Shown: positions 47,643 to 57,887, counted from the first letter of the stretch. The stretch is DNA of 64,000 bases from Methanocaldococcus lauensis (GCF_902827225.1 NZ_LR792632.1:1445030-1509029), one strand, 5' to 3'. Numbers and translations are program-made. Notes: generated by a model not told the origin, from the letters alone.

Positions 47643-48640
47643 TTAATTTCTTTCAATATCTTTTTAATCTCTTCTTTGTCTAAAAATTTACCCTCTTTTG
47701 ATGTATAAGAACTTTTTTTATTATAAACATTATTGACAATATATGGATAAACTACAAACATATCCTCTAATTCTATTAATTTATCACCCTCTTCATCCAC
47801 AATTAGCTCTTCATGTAGTTTCTCTCCAGGTCTTCTACCAATAATCTTTATCTTAATATCTTCCGCTTTATAACCATATTTTGGAGATAACTCTTCGATA
47901 ACGACCTCAATTAAATCCTTAATCCTTACTGAAGGCATTTTTAAAATGAATATTTCTCCACCTTTTGCTAAATAACATGCCTTTAAAACTAATTTAACAG
48001 CATCATTTATAGACATTATAAATCGTGTCATTTCTGGGTGTGTTAAAGTGACTGGACCTCCCTTTTTTATCTGTTCCTTTAACAATGGTAAAATAGAACC
48101 TCGTGAATTTAAAACATTTCCAAACCTTACAACTGAAAAAGCTGTTCTTTTATTCCCTTTATATAAATTTGCTGAAATTGTTAGTCGTTCTGCCAATAAC
48201 TTAGTTGCCCCCATTACATTTACAGGATTTACTGCTTTATCTGTACTTATTGTTATAAATTTTTCAACTTCTTCATCCATCGCTACATCAATTAAATTTT
48301 GAGTACCTATTACATTAGTTTTAACAGCCTCAAAAGGATTATACTCACATAAAGGGACATGTTTTAACGCTGCGGCATGGAAAACGATATCAACACCATC
48401 AATGGCTCTTTTTAATCTATCTTTATCTCTAACATCCCCAATAAAACATCTAATTTTATCTGAATTTAATTCATTTTCTAACTCAAATAATGCAGTTTCA
48501 TTTATATCTAAAACTCGAATTGCTTTTGGGTTAAAATTTAATAGGGTTTTTACTATTTCTTTACCAATCGAGCCAGTTCCACCGGTAACGAGAATTGTTT
48601 TATTTTTATAAAATTTTATGATTTCATTTTTAATTTCCAA
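47633..48640 (-). CDS. pseB: UDP-GlcNAc 4,6-dehydratase (PseB/FlaA1/CapD type)
   Basis: First step of pseudaminic- or legionaminic-type sugar synthesis. 335 residues: VTGGTGSIGKEIV, AAALKHVPLCEYNPFEAV, TDKAVNPVNVMGATK (the Tyr of the usual YxxxK is replaced by Met, as in this subfamily), and RRPGEKLHEEL. The TTG at 48640 is six bases after GGTG. It is the last gene of the minus-strand glycan block that starts near 57.3 kb. Confidence 0.88.
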   Translation of the reverse strand: MEIKNEIIKFYKNKTILVTGGTGSIGKEIVKTLLNFNPKAIRVLDINETALFELENELNSDKIRCFIGDVRDKDRLKRAIDGVDIVFHAAALKHVPLCEYNPFEAVKTNVIGTQNLIDVAMDEEVEKFITISTDKAVNPVNVMGATKLLAERLTISANLYKGNKRTAFSVVRFGNVLNSRGSILPLLKEQIKKGGPVTLTHPEMTRFIMSINDAVKLVLKACYLAKGGEIFILKMPSVRIKDLIEVVIEELSPKYGYKAEDIKIKIIGRRPGEKLHEELIVDEEGDKLIELEDMFVVYPYIVNNVYNKKSSYTSKEGKFLDKEEIKKILKEINYL

Positions 48641-48707
48641 ATTTCTCACCTATTTGGGATTATTTTTATCTTAATTTCTTTGATATATAATTTTTAGAAT
48701 TTTTATG

Positions 48708-49421
48708 TTATACTCTCTCATCTTTTTTAATTGCATTTTTTTGACCTTCTTTAATATATTTAACGGCTTCAACTTCTCCAACATTAAATAACAAATCAAT
48801 AACAGACAAATACGGAACGAAATCCCCATGAATCTGTGGATATTTAGGATGATTAAATTCAAACCAATATAAACCTATATTCTCTCTTTTAAATTTTTCT
48901 GGTTCAATGTATGCCTTTGCAGAAGGTCCTGATATATATTCAGTTGCATTTATTTTTTTAAGTATTCTAATTAATCTATCTGTTTTTTTACCTTCAACAT
49001 TAAGTTCAGAAGACAAAATAAACTTGGTTTTTAGTCCTAAAATTTCTGTAATTGTTTTTATAATATAAATATTTAATTCATATAAATAGTTCCATTCTCT
49101 GGCATATATTTCTTCAAAAATATCTTTATAATCCTTAAAATATGGTGCTTTACTATATGAATATTTTATTGTTTTCCAATGCTTTTTTCTCCAATTTGTA
49201 GAGTTGTTTATTCTAACTTCATTTATTCTCTGTCCAAATTTTTTAATTACAGGAACAGTTAGCCATACAATCCCATTAGCTGTTTTGACTCTATTTCTTT
49301 GTTGCCATGATTGATTTGAAAACTGCACATCATCATAAAATACAAAAACATCTGCAACATCAATCATTCCAAAATACCCCATCCAAGGTAAATACATGGG
49401 CTGTAATATTACTACCTTCAT
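48708..49421 (-). CDS. WbqC-like family protein
   Basis: 237 residues starting MKVVILQPMYLPWMGYFGM, with YDDVQFSNQSWQQRNRVK, the WbqC family pattern. Members occur in O-antigen and surface glycan clusters, but the reaction is not established. Its place among nonulosonic acid genes makes a role in acylation or another modification of that sugar a possibility. The start overlaps the methyltransferase stop (ATGA). Confidence 0.82.
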   Translation of the reverse strand: MKVVILQPMYLPWMGYFGMIDVADVFVFYDDVQFSNQSWQQRNRVKTANGIVWLTVPVIKKFGQRINEVRINNSTNWRKKHWKTIKYSYSKAPYFKDYKDIFEEIYAREWNYLYELNIYIIKTITEILGLKTKFILSSELNVEGKKTDRLIRILKKINATEYISGPSAKAYIEPEKFKRENIGLYWFEFNHPKYPQIHGDFVPYLSVIDLLFNVGEVEAVKYIKEGQKNAIKKDERV

Positions 49422-50092
49422 AATCTCACTTTTGGTGCTTTGTAAATATACATAGTAAATTCGTAAAGTTGATAATCATGCCTTACTACAAACCACCTAC
49501 TTAACTTAGATACACAAAAATCTATGATCTCTGGGATCTTGCAATAATATAAATCTTCTTCTTCCCAATCAACATATTGGGTTAAAAAATTAACAGCAAT
49601 ACCTTTTTTACACAATTTCCACAATTTTATTAATATACTACAAATCCATTTTTTGTGAATGTCATATTTATCATATTCACCATTGCCCTTATAGAATATT
49701 CCATTAAAAACGCCTGATATTAATATATAATCAAAGTAGTTATAGTATTTTTTTAAATCTTCCTCTAAAACATCTACCACCATAAAATTGCCATCTGGAT
49801 GTCTCTTTTTTGCAACTTTTATCATTTTTTCAGAAATATCCCACCCATAATACTCACATTTAATACCTTTTTCTTTTAAATAATCAAAAAGTAAAGCGTT
49901 TCCACAGCCAAAATCTAAAATTTTTTTTCCATTTAGGTTGTCAATCTCAGTTAGAATATCGAATCTTAACCAAACCTTTTCTTTACCTATCCAATGAACA
50001 GCCTCTGGTGAATTTGGGTCATGTTTTTCAAAATGAATTTCATATTCTTTTTTAATTTTATCAGTATGTATTTTTAGCAATTTATTTTCCAT
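49418..50092 (-). CDS. Class I SAM methyltransferase
   Basis: 224 residues. The SAM-binding motif is KKILDFGCGNALLFDYL, followed by YYGWDISEKMI and FDYILISGVFNG. ATG directly follows the stop of the upstream gene, preceded by GGTGATGATTAG. Located within the nonulosonic acid cluster, so it may methylate that sugar or the glycan; the target is unknown. Confidence 0.85.
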   Translation of the reverse strand: MENKLLKIHTDKIKKEYEIHFEKHDPNSPEAVHWIGKEKVWLRFDILTEIDNLNGKKILDFGCGNALLFDYLKEKGIKCEYYGWDISEKMIKVAKKRHPDGNFMVVDVLEEDLKKYYNYFDYILISGVFNGIFYKGNGEYDKYDIHKKWICSILIKLWKLCKKGIAVNFLTQYVDWEEEDLYYCKIPEIIDFCVSKLSRWFVVRHDYQLYEFTMYIYKAPKVRL

Positions 50093-51061
50093 CTAATCAT
50101 CACCTACAATTTCTGATATAATTTCATACATACCATTTCCAATTTCTAAATCTGTAGAATCCACATAAAACTCTTCAACATTACTAATATGCAAAAATTT
50201 ATTTTTATACTTATTTAAAAACTCATAATAGTATTCTATTTGTAGTTCATTCTGATACAACACTACCACTGGAACTTCTAAAAATAATGCTTCAAACATT
50301 GTCATTCCTGGTGATGTTATAATCAAATCCATATCTTTCATAAGATTAGCCATATTGTTTATGTTTTTATAAATTTTTATCTTATTTTTATTATGTTTTT
50401 TTACCAACTCATTTAATTTATTTTCATATTGAAATTTTGGTCCAAGAACTATGTTGATATTGTAATTTTTATCTTTAGATAAAAGTTCTTCTAATACTCT
50501 ACAAGTTAAATTTGATGGATCACTACCTCCAAAAGCTATTAATATATTTTTTATAGGTTTGTTTTCTTTATCTTTTTTTAGCATCTCTTTTTTAACTTTG
50601 TAAAACTCATCCCTTAAAATTAAGTATTTTGGTCCATAAAAATATAATGTTTTACTTTCCTCATCAAAATATTTTCTATTTTTTAATCCACTTCCTACTA
50701 TTGCATTAACAACAACATCTGCATATTTATTTGATAAATGATTTAAATTATCAAAAAAGACCAATTTTTTACATGAATTTTTTAGATTTTTTGCAAAGTC
50801 CTCATCAATACCTAAATCATCAACAATAATAACCTCTGGTTTTATGTTTTTAATGTTATCTAAAATATTACTATCATCATTACATTTTATAACTTTAAAA
50901 TTATTCTCTTTTATTTTTTTAACAATATCTATATCGCTTTTGGTAAGAAATACAATATCTTTAACATTAAATTTTTTCAATTCATTTGCTAATGCAATAC
51001 TCCTATAAACATGACCCATACCCCTTTCAACTCCTCCATTTGTAATAATAACAATTTTCAT
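50093..51061 (-). CDS. pseG: UDP-sugar hydrolase of nonulosonic acid pathway (PseG/SpsG type)
   Basis: Removes UDP from a 2,4-diacetamido-trideoxyhexose before condensation with PEP. 322 residues, GT-B fold: TNGGVERGMGHVYRSIALA is the G-x-GH-x3-R signature, and IAFGGSDPSN and SPGMTMFEALFL follow. Overlaps pseF by four bases. In legionaminic acid routes the equivalent enzyme also epimerises C2, so the exact sugar is open. Confidence 0.87.
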   Translation of the reverse strand: MKIVIITNGGVERGMGHVYRSIALANELKKFNVKDIVFLTKSDIDIVKKIKENNFKVIKCNDDSNILDNIKNIKPEVIIVDDLGIDEDFAKNLKNSCKKLVFFDNLNHLSNKYADVVVNAIVGSGLKNRKYFDEESKTLYFYGPKYLILRDEFYKVKKEMLKKDKENKPIKNILIAFGGSDPSNLTCRVLEELLSKDKNYNINIVLGPKFQYENKLNELVKKHNKNKIKIYKNINNMANLMKDMDLIITSPGMTMFEALFLEVPVVVLYQNELQIEYYYEFLNKYKNKFLHISNVEEFYVDSTDLEIGNGMYEIISEIVGDD

Positions 51062-51792
51062 TCCTCCACCTCTTTATAGGATTTTTGTTTTACATTTAAA
51101 TTTATACTTTTTATTTTTGGATTTTTATCTAAAAAATCAATAATTTCATTAATATCTACATTAATTAAATCTGGAAAATGTTTTTGTAATTCTAAGTAAA
51201 GTTTAAAATCTTCCATTGTATCAATTGTTAATCTTATATCATTCCTTTTAAGAAACTCTGGTGGGTCTAAATAAAAAATCTTAAACAAATTTGGATTTTC
51301 ATAAATATATGGCGTTACATGTTCCCTTTGATATTTTTTCTCTGCGTTTTTCCAGGCAGTTTCTAATGCTTCAAAAGTGAAAACCTCACAACCCAATCCT
51401 AAAATAATATTTTTTGTAGATACATAATCGCATTTATTTTTTAATAAATAGTCTACTTGCTTATCAAGTAATTCAATAGATGTTAGTGGATTATCTCCAG
51501 TTATTCTAACAATAACCTCTCCATTATGGAGTTTTGATGCTTTATAAAACCTATCTAACACATCCTTTTCAGAACCTCTAAATACTTTAATCCTTAATTT
51601 ATTACAAAGTTCTTCAATTGCATTATCTTCTTTTTTAATTGTTGTTGCAACAATAATATCATCCAATTTTTTGGATTTTTTTAACCTTTCTAAAAGAATC
51701 TCTAAAATGCATTTATCTCCAAGTTTCATCAATACTTTATTTTTTAATCGTTTTGAACCAGTTCTGGCTTGAATTATCCCAAGTACTTTCAT
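51058..51792 (-). CDS. pseF: CMP-nonulosonate cytidylyltransferase (PseF/SpsF type)
   Basis: Activates the nine-carbon acid with CTP. 244 residues, starting IIQARTGSKRLKNKVLMKLG, the cytidylyltransferase signature, with RITGDNPLTS in the metal site. ATG follows GAGAGGGAATAATT. Lies two bases after the acetyltransferase gene and overlaps pseG. Confidence 0.87.
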   Translation of the reverse strand: MKVLGIIQARTGSKRLKNKVLMKLGDKCILEILLERLKKSKKLDDIIVATTIKKEDNAIEELCNKLRIKVFRGSEKDVLDRFYKASKLHNGEVIVRITGDNPLTSIELLDKQVDYLLKNKCDYVSTKNIILGLGCEVFTFEALETAWKNAEKKYQREHVTPYIYENPNLFKIFYLDPPEFLKRNDIRLTIDTMEDFKLYLELQKHFPDLINVDINEIIDFLDKNPKIKSINLNVKQKSYKEVEE

Positions 51793-51794
51793 AA

Positions 51795-52433
51795 TTATTC
51801 CCTCTCTTTTATAACTCTCGCAGGAACTCCTACGGCAATAGAGTATGGAGGAATATCCTTTGTAACAATACTTCCCGCTCCAATAACTGCACCTTCCCCA
51901 ATATTTACACCCTTTAGTATCTTAACCCCAGTTCCGATCCAAACATCATCTCCAATTTTAATAGGTTTAGAAACCATTTTCTGGTTTCTTATTAATTCCC
52001 CTCTTTTAATTCCATGGTCTCCATCAATAATATGAACATGACTTGAAATTAATACATTATCTCCGATTGTTATTTTTTTAGTAGCATTTATTATTGAAAA
52101 TGAACCGATTCCACAGTTATTTCCAATCTTTAAAACACCTTCTTCAAATACATTTAACCTAACATACGGCTCACAGTGAAAATTTTCTCCAATAATTATT
52201 TTACCATTACCTCTTGATGCAATCTCTACATCTCTTAGGAGAATTCCACTTTTAATTATTATTGTTGAATTATCATATTTTCTAATATGTATCCTACCAA
52301 AATTATGAACTTTCAAAGGATTTATTCCAAAAATAGATAAATATATTTTACCAAAAATAAAAGAAGGAGCAAATTCTAAAACTCTCAAAAGTTTTTTTGG
52401 ATCTTTTAATGTAGATTTTACTAACCTCATCAT
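51795..52433 (-). CDS. Hexapeptide-repeat (left-handed beta helix) acyltransferase
   Basis: 212 residues. Repeated hexapeptides such as [15 protein letters not shown] and [20 protein letters not shown] form a left-handed beta helix with the acetyl-CoA site, ending GVPARVIK. In this position it probably provides the N-acetyl step (normally PseH, or PglD/LegH) or an O-acetylation of the nonulosonic acid. Three bases after pseI. Confidence 0.85.
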   Translation of the reverse strand: MMRLVKSTLKDPKKLLRVLEFAPSFIFGKIYLSIFGINPLKVHNFGRIHIRKYDNSTIIIKSGILLRDVEIASRGNGKIIIGENFHCEPYVRLNVFEEGVLKIGNNCGIGSFSIINATKKITIGDNVLISSHVHIIDGDHGIKRGELIRNQKMVSKPIKIGDDVWIGTGVKILKGVNIGEGAVIGAGSIVTKDIPPYSIAVGVPARVIKERE

Positions 52434-52436
52434 ATT

Positions 52437-53450
52437 TTAATCCCCTAATAAATCATCCCAATAAATTATTTCATCTTCCCTCTTATCATTTTTAATTTTT
52501 CTGTTCAATATTAATTTCCAATATTTCGTTTCTATACCTCTTGCAGGTCTTTTAAATGATATATTATCAATAGTTAAAGTACATCCTTTTTTAATGTCTC
52601 TTTTTGCTACAATACTTCTCCTCGCTTCAACAATAACCTCTTTCTCAGAAGGCATTGGTATCTTATCTCCTGTTCCCAACATTTTCTCAATTAATCTTAT
52701 TTTCTCAACCATTTCCTTAAATTCTTCAGGGTCTGCAGACAATGCATGGTCAGGACCTTCCATACTTTTATCTAAGGTAAAGTGTTTCTCAACAACACCT
52801 GCTCCTAATGCAACAGAAACTATAGGAGTGAGTATCCCCAAAGTGTGGTCAGAATATCCTACAGGGATATTAAATATCTTTTTTAATGTTTTGATTGCAT
52901 GTAAATTAACTTCTTCATAAGGGGTTGGATAGGAAGAAATACAATGCAATAAAATTATTTCTTTGCATCCATTATTTTTTAAAACATCAACTGCTTCCCA
53001 AATTTCTCCAATATTTGCCATCCCTGTTGATAAGATAACCGGCTTTCCTGTTTTTGCTACTTTTTCTAATAATGGATGAAATGTTAAATCTCCAGAGGCA
53101 ATTTTAAATGCAGGAACATTCATATTATTTAATATATCAACATATTTTAAGTCCAATGGAGTTGATATGAACATGATTCCAATTTTTTCTGCATATTTTT
53201 TTAATTCGTAAAACTCTTCTTCTGATAATTCTAAATCTTTAAATAATTTATAATACTCCGATTTTTTGCTTATAAAATCTTCTGTATGGTATGATTGAAA
53301 TTTTATTGCATCAGCACCACATTTTTTCGCTTCTTTTATTAATTCTTTTGCTATATCTATGTCTCCATTATGATTTAAACCCCCCTCAGCAATGATAAAT
53401 GTTGGCTCACCATCTCCAACATACATATTCCCAATTTTCACCTTTATCAT
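52437..53450 (-). CDS. pseI: Nonulosonic acid synthase (PseI/NeuB family)
   Basis: Condenses a six-carbon sugar with phosphoenolpyruvate to a nine-carbon acid. 337 residues: IIAEGGLNHNGDI at the start, GADAIKFQSY, ASGDLTFHPLLE, VGYSDHTLG, and a C-terminal SAF (antifreeze-like) domain with RRSIVAKRDIKKG. The ATG follows GAGGTTGAAATC. Whether the product is pseudaminic, legionaminic or a sialic acid is not settled by sequence reading. Confidence 0.9.
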   Translation of the reverse strand: MIKVKIGNMYVGDGEPTFIIAEGGLNHNGDIDIAKELIKEAKKCGADAIKFQSYHTEDFISKKSEYYKLFKDLELSEEEFYELKKYAEKIGIMFISTPLDLKYVDILNNMNVPAFKIASGDLTFHPLLEKVAKTGKPVILSTGMANIGEIWEAVDVLKNNGCKEIILLHCISSYPTPYEEVNLHAIKTLKKIFNIPVGYSDHTLGILTPIVSVALGAGVVEKHFTLDKSMEGPDHALSADPEEFKEMVEKIRLIEKMLGTGDKIPMPSEKEVIVEARRSIVAKRDIKKGCTLTIDNISFKRPARGIETKYWKLILNRKIKNDKREDEIIYWDDLLGD

Positions 53451-53460
53451 GATTTCAACC

Positions 53461-54621
53461 TCATTTATATTCAGAAATTATCTTTTTAACAGCATTAACT
53501 ACATCAATAGCATCATCATCAGTCATTTTTGGATATATTGGTAAAGAAATCTCTCGTTCATAAACCCATTCTGCATTAGGGAAATCTCCTTTTTTATAAC
53601 CAAAAGTTCTCTTATAAAATGGATGTAAATGTAATGGAATAAAATGAACACTTGTTCCAATATTTTGTTTTTTTAATTCTTCAATAAATTTGTTTCTATT
53701 AATTCGTATTTTGTCAGTATCTAATAATAATGGATATAAATGCCATGCATGTTTTACATGTTTTTTTGTTATTGGTATTATTAATTCACTAATATTCTCA
53801 AATTCATCATTATAGATTTTGGCGATTTCTTCTCTTCTTTTTCTCATGATTTCTACTTTTTTTAATTGATGTATCCCTATAGCTGCCTGAATATCGGTCA
53901 TGTTATACTTATAACCACATTCAATAATTTCATAGTACCACGAACCTTCAGAAGAATATCGTTTCCAGGCATCTCTACTGATTCCATGCAATCTCAGTAT
54001 TTTTATTTTTTCAGCGATTTCTTCTCTATCAGTAGTAACCATCCCCCCTTCCCCAGTAGTTATATTTTTTGTCGCATAAAAACTGAAAGATGTTGTATCC
54101 CCTAATGTTCCAATTTTTTTTCCTTTGTATTCAGCCCCTAATGCATGTGCGGCATCTTCAATAACATATAAGTCATAATCTTTTGCTATTTTTAATATCT
54201 CATCCATCTCACATGGATGTCCTGCATAATGAACTGGAATTATCGCCTTTGTTTTATCAGTAATTGATTTTTCTATTTCTTCAACATTAATATTATATGT
54301 TTCTTTGTCAATATCAACAAAAACAGGCTTTGCTCTTTGATGAACTATAACATTTCCCGTTGCTGCGAATGTGTATGGGGTTGTTATAACCTCATCTCCA
54401 TCTTTTATATTTAATGCTACCAATGACAAATGCAAACCAGCAGTACATGAACTTACAGAGATTGCAAACTTACTACCAATATATTCTCTAAATAATTCTT
54501 CAAATTTTAAGGTTTTTGGACCCATAGCTATCCAATCAGATTTAAGTGTATCAATAACCTCTTTTATTTCTTCTTCTCCAATATATGGACTAAATGGAGG
54601 TAGAAAATTTTTTCTTATCAT
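53461..54621 (-). CDS. pseC: DegT/PseC-type sugar aminotransferase
   Basis: PLP enzyme adding the C4 amino group to the dehydrated UDP sugar. 386 residues. PLP lysine in FSFYATKNITTGEGGM, EDAAHALGAEYKG and DEVITTPYTFAATGNV are conserved. ATG follows AAGGTGAGTAT. First of the pseC-pseI-acyltransferase-pseF-pseG-methyltransferase-wbqC-pseB run, immediately after the flippase. Confidence 0.9.
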   Translation of the reverse strand: MIRKNFLPPFSPYIGEEEIKEVIDTLKSDWIAMGPKTLKFEELFREYIGSKFAISVSSCTAGLHLSLVALNIKDGDEVITTPYTFAATGNVIVHQRAKPVFVDIDKETYNINVEEIEKSITDKTKAIIPVHYAGHPCEMDEILKIAKDYDLYVIEDAAHALGAEYKGKKIGTLGDTTSFSFYATKNITTGEGGMVTTDREEIAEKIKILRLHGISRDAWKRYSSEGSWYYEIIECGYKYNMTDIQAAIGIHQLKKVEIMRKRREEIAKIYNDEFENISELIIPITKKHVKHAWHLYPLLLDTDKIRINRNKFIEELKKQNIGTSVHFIPLHLHPFYKRTFGYKKGDFPNAEWVYEREISLPIYPKMTDDDAIDVVNAVKKIISEYK

Positions 54622-54625
54622 ATAC

Positions 54626-56149
54626 TCACCTTCTTATTATCTTATCAATAATATCTTTAATCTCATTTATCTGTATTATATTTAGCCTAAATATACCTAA
54701 AATATATATTCCAAAATAAACAATTCCGCAAACAATTAGTTGCAATATGGTGTTATGTATTAAATCTTTAATAAATACTATAGGAATCAAACTAATCATT
54801 CCTACTAAAATGACTATAATCCATTTTTTATTCAAAAACTGATACTTTAAAAGTTTATTTAAACACCAGATTTGAAAAATCCACATTATAAAGTATCCTA
54901 AGGCTGTAGTTATGGAAGCTCCAATAATCCCAAGTTTTGGTATCAATAATACATTAAAGATTAAATTAAATGTCGCACCTATATACAAAATTTTTGTTGA
55001 TAAGTTTGGTTTTCCAATGCCATTTAAAATAGAAAAGCCAATACTGTTAAATGTTGAGAATATTGCACCAAAACTTAAAATTTGTATAGCAGGGGATGCA
55101 GATAAATATTGTTGATTAAACAAAATGTTAATAATAACTGTTGGAAAATAAGCCATCAATATTGATAAGGGTGTTACTATAACTAAGGAATATAGATAAA
55201 CTTTTTCAATTCCATAACATAACACTTTCTTATAACCCTTTTCCCAAAGTTCAGAACTCATTGGAAATAAAACAGCTCCAATAGAGAAAGCAAAATAACT
55301 TAATATACTAACAGTTGGCATAGCAACATTTCTATAATCGGCAACTGCAGTTAGTCCTGTAAAATATGTTAAGCACATTCCATCCAAATAACCTAATATT
55401 AACCCTCCTGCAGAGCTCATCATTACATACATTCCATAGGAAAACATATCTTTAATCAATTTCATTGAGAATATTATTTTTTCTTTTAAAAATTTTGGAA
55501 ATATCTTTTTATACACAATAAATCCATAAATTAAAATCATAACAATTGGTGTTAAAGCGTAAGATAATGAAGGCACATATGCGTTGTGTATATTAAATAA
55601 ATATATGAAAATTAATGAGAATATAAATACAACCAATATTTTAACAACTCTTGTAGAACTTGCATAGTTTTGATATTGAAAACCAGAAAATAGATATGAG
55701 AAAAAATCCGCAATACTCTGTAAAAAATAATAACCAATTGCCATAATAACTAAAACATTAATGACCAATTCTAAATTTCCCGTAAATTGTCCCTTATTAT
55801 TAATATAATATGTAGCAATGTATGGAGCAAGAGTTATAACTAAAAATGCTACAATAAATGCCAAAATCGTCTGCAAAATTCCAACAAAAACAACTGATGA
55901 TTTCAACATATCTAATCTATTTTCTGTTAAATATTTTGGAATGTATCTAACAAGAGCCTGATCTAAGCCGAATGCTCTAAACACCACCAACATGTTAAAA
56001 AAATCCCAAACTGCATAAAACAATCCTACATCTAATTTTGGAAGTTCATTTGCATACAACACTCTAACAAGATAAGCTAAAGGAGTGGCTATAAGGTAGG
56101 ATAAAAGATGCCAACTTACTCCTTTAATTACCTTCTCTTTATATTCCAA
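54626..56149 (-). CDS. Wzx-like polysaccharide flippase
   Basis: 507 residues with about 12-14 membrane helices (polysaccharide transporter/MATE-like family): GVSWHLLSYLIATPLAYLVR at the start, FGLDQALVRYIPKY, MSSAGGLILGYLDGM. It would move lipid-linked glycan units across the membrane. The TTG at 56149 is five bases after GGTG, so the GTG three codons earlier is rejected. Ten bases downstream of a glycosyltransferase gene. Confidence 0.9.
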   Translation of the reverse strand: MEYKEKVIKGVSWHLLSYLIATPLAYLVRVLYANELPKLDVGLFYAVWDFFNMLVVFRAFGLDQALVRYIPKYLTENRLDMLKSSVVFVGILQTILAFIVAFLVITLAPYIATYYINNKGQFTGNLELVINVLVIMAIGYYFLQSIADFFSYLFSGFQYQNYASSTRVVKILVVFIFSLIFIYLFNIHNAYVPSLSYALTPIVMILIYGFIVYKKIFPKFLKEKIIFSMKLIKDMFSYGMYVMMSSAGGLILGYLDGMCLTYFTGLTAVADYRNVAMPTVSILSYFAFSIGAVLFPMSSELWEKGYKKVLCYGIEKVYLYSLVIVTPLSILMAYFPTVIINILFNQQYLSASPAIQILSFGAIFSTFNSIGFSILNGIGKPNLSTKILYIGATFNLIFNVLLIPKLGIIGASITTALGYFIMWIFQIWCLNKLLKYQFLNKKWIIVILVGMISLIPIVFIKDLIHNTILQLIVCGIVYFGIYILGIFRLNIIQINEIKDIIDKIIRR

Positions 56150-56159
56150 AAGCCCCACC

Positions 56160-57338
56160 TTAACTTATAAATTTCTCAAAAATCTTTTTATACTCTTCAA
56201 CTGATTTTTCCCAGTTAAAATTATCTTTTATAAATTTTTTTGCATTTTTTCCGTAAATTTCTATTAATTCTTTATTTTTAATTAATTTAATAATTCCATC
56301 TTTAATTTGCTCTGAACTATTATCTTTTAAGAGAATACCATTATATCCATCTATAATTACCTCACTTCCGCCCTCATAAGGACTTGCGACAACTGCCTTT
56401 CCACAACACATTGCCTCTAACAAAGCGCTTGACAACCCCCCACCTTTATAAGAAGAGTGTATATAAATATCACATGCCTTTATTATGGATATTGCCTTTT
56501 CAAAATCTACCTTTCCAGTAAAGTAAATTCCATTATTTAAATAATTTCCTGCTAATTTTTTTAATCTTTTTAAATCTTCTCCATAGCCAACAATTATTAA
56601 AACAACACTATTTTTTATATCTTCTGGTAGCATTTTGTATGCTTTTATAATATTTTCTACTCCTTTCCACTTATATAATCTTCCAACAAAACATAATTTT
56701 ATTTTATTTTTAAATTTTTCTTTAATTTCTTTATCTTTCTCAATGCTCTCAATTTTTTCAATCTCTAAACCTCTATAAATTATTGGAACCTCCTTATCCT
56801 TAATAAAATTTTTTAATATAAAATCTTTAACTGCCTTAGATATTGCAATTATATAATCTGATTTTTTAAATATAATTTTTCCAATAGTTTTATCATAAGT
56901 ATAAGCTAATTTATTTGTAAATTCATTTTCTACTTTAACAAAAGCACTTCCATGTTCAACATGTATTAAAATCTTTTTATTAAAACGTAATTTTGCAAAT
57001 ATAAAACCTAAAAGAGTATTAGAAAAAAATCTTGTCCTTGTCATCACAATATCAAAATCTATCTTATACAAGTTCAGAAACATTTTCCAAAATTTAATAT
57101 TAAATAAATTAGGAACTGGATAATTTGGGATAATCTCAAACGCAGGGTATCTATAAACCTTAACATTATTATGTTTTATCTCAAACTCTTTATATGTTGG
57201 AATATTTGGTGCAAATATATAAATATCATAATTGTTATCTTTAGATAAGTATTTTACAAATTCATCAACATGTGTCTCTAGTCCTCCAATATGTGGTACA
57301 TAATAACCCGGGAATATAATTAGCTTTATTTTTTTCAT
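56160..57338 (-). CDS. Family 4 glycosyltransferase
   Basis: 392 residues, GT-B fold: FPGYYVPHIGGLETHVDEFV near the start, CFVGRLYKWKGVENIIKAY, and HSSYKGGGLSSALLEAM plus GKAVVASPYEGGSEVI (donor site). The ATG at 57338 is preferred to one eight codons upstream because the family motif begins right after it; the ribosome site is weak for both. Upstream of the flippase in the same direction, so part of the same glycan assembly. Confidence 0.88.
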   Translation of the reverse strand: MKKIKLIIFPGYYVPHIGGLETHVDEFVKYLSKDNNYDIYIFAPNIPTYKEFEIKHNNVKVYRYPAFEIIPNYPVPNLFNIKFWKMFLNLYKIDFDIVMTRTRFFSNTLLGFIFAKLRFNKKILIHVEHGSAFVKVENEFTNKLAYTYDKTIGKIIFKKSDYIIAISKAVKDFILKNFIKDKEVPIIYRGLEIEKIESIEKDKEIKEKFKNKIKLCFVGRLYKWKGVENIIKAYKMLPEDIKNSVVLIIVGYGEDLKRLKKLAGNYLNNGIYFTGKVDFEKAISIIKACDIYIHSSYKGGGLSSALLEAMCCGKAVVASPYEGGSEVIIDGYNGILLKDNSSEQIKDGIIKLIKNKELIEIYGKNAKKFIKDNFNWEKSVEEYKKIFEKFIS

Positions 57339-57395
57339 AATATACGCCATATATTGTGACATTTTTAGTATTTAATAAACATTTAATATAGACAT

Positions 57396-57887
57396 TTATA
57401 ACTCACTGTTCTTTTTTCTGTAATAAAAGATAATAACACCTATCAAAATTAACGTTAAAACTATGCTTCCAAAACTTATAGGACTTTTTGTTGGTTCATT
57501 AATTTCAACATTATCTAAAACATAATAAGGATGATAAGTTTCATTTCCTTTTAAATTTATACCTTCAACCTTTAAAACATTTTCTCCATCTTTTAAATAA
57601 TTAGTTAAGTCAATAGAAGCATTTTTCTTATAACTTCCTGAGCCATCAATAGAGTCATCAATAGAATAAACTAACTTTCCATTTAAATAAATATTTATTT
57701 GCATATTCTCTTTTATATTTCCATAATGAATAAAATGAAGTTTGTAAGTATAATTTTCAACCTTATTTATATAAAATCCTTTTTTATAGGTAGGAGACTC
57801 TTCATTTACTTTTATATATCCAAAGTAATAACCAAAAATACAATTTAATAATAATAAAGACAATAAAATCAATAATAAAGTTCTCAT
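57396..57887 (-). CDS. Surface-anchored beta-rich protein, unknown
   Basis: 163 residues: a signal peptide (about 1-19), a beta-sandwich-like domain (YKLHFIHYGNIKENMQINIY, LKDGENVLKVEG) with N-glycosylation sequons, a C-terminal membrane helix and a basic tail YRKK. The domain resembles a carbohydrate-binding-like fold, but I cannot assign it. Overlaps the end of the upstream gene (ATGA). Confidence 0.7.
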   Translation of the reverse strand: MRTLLLILLSLLLLNCIFGYYFGYIKVNEESPTYKKGFYINKVENYTYKLHFIHYGNIKENMQINIYLNGKLVYSIDDSIDGSGSYKKNASIDLTNYLKDGENVLKVEGINLKGNETYHPYYVLDNVEINEPTKSPISFGSIVLTLILIGVIIFYYRKKNSEL

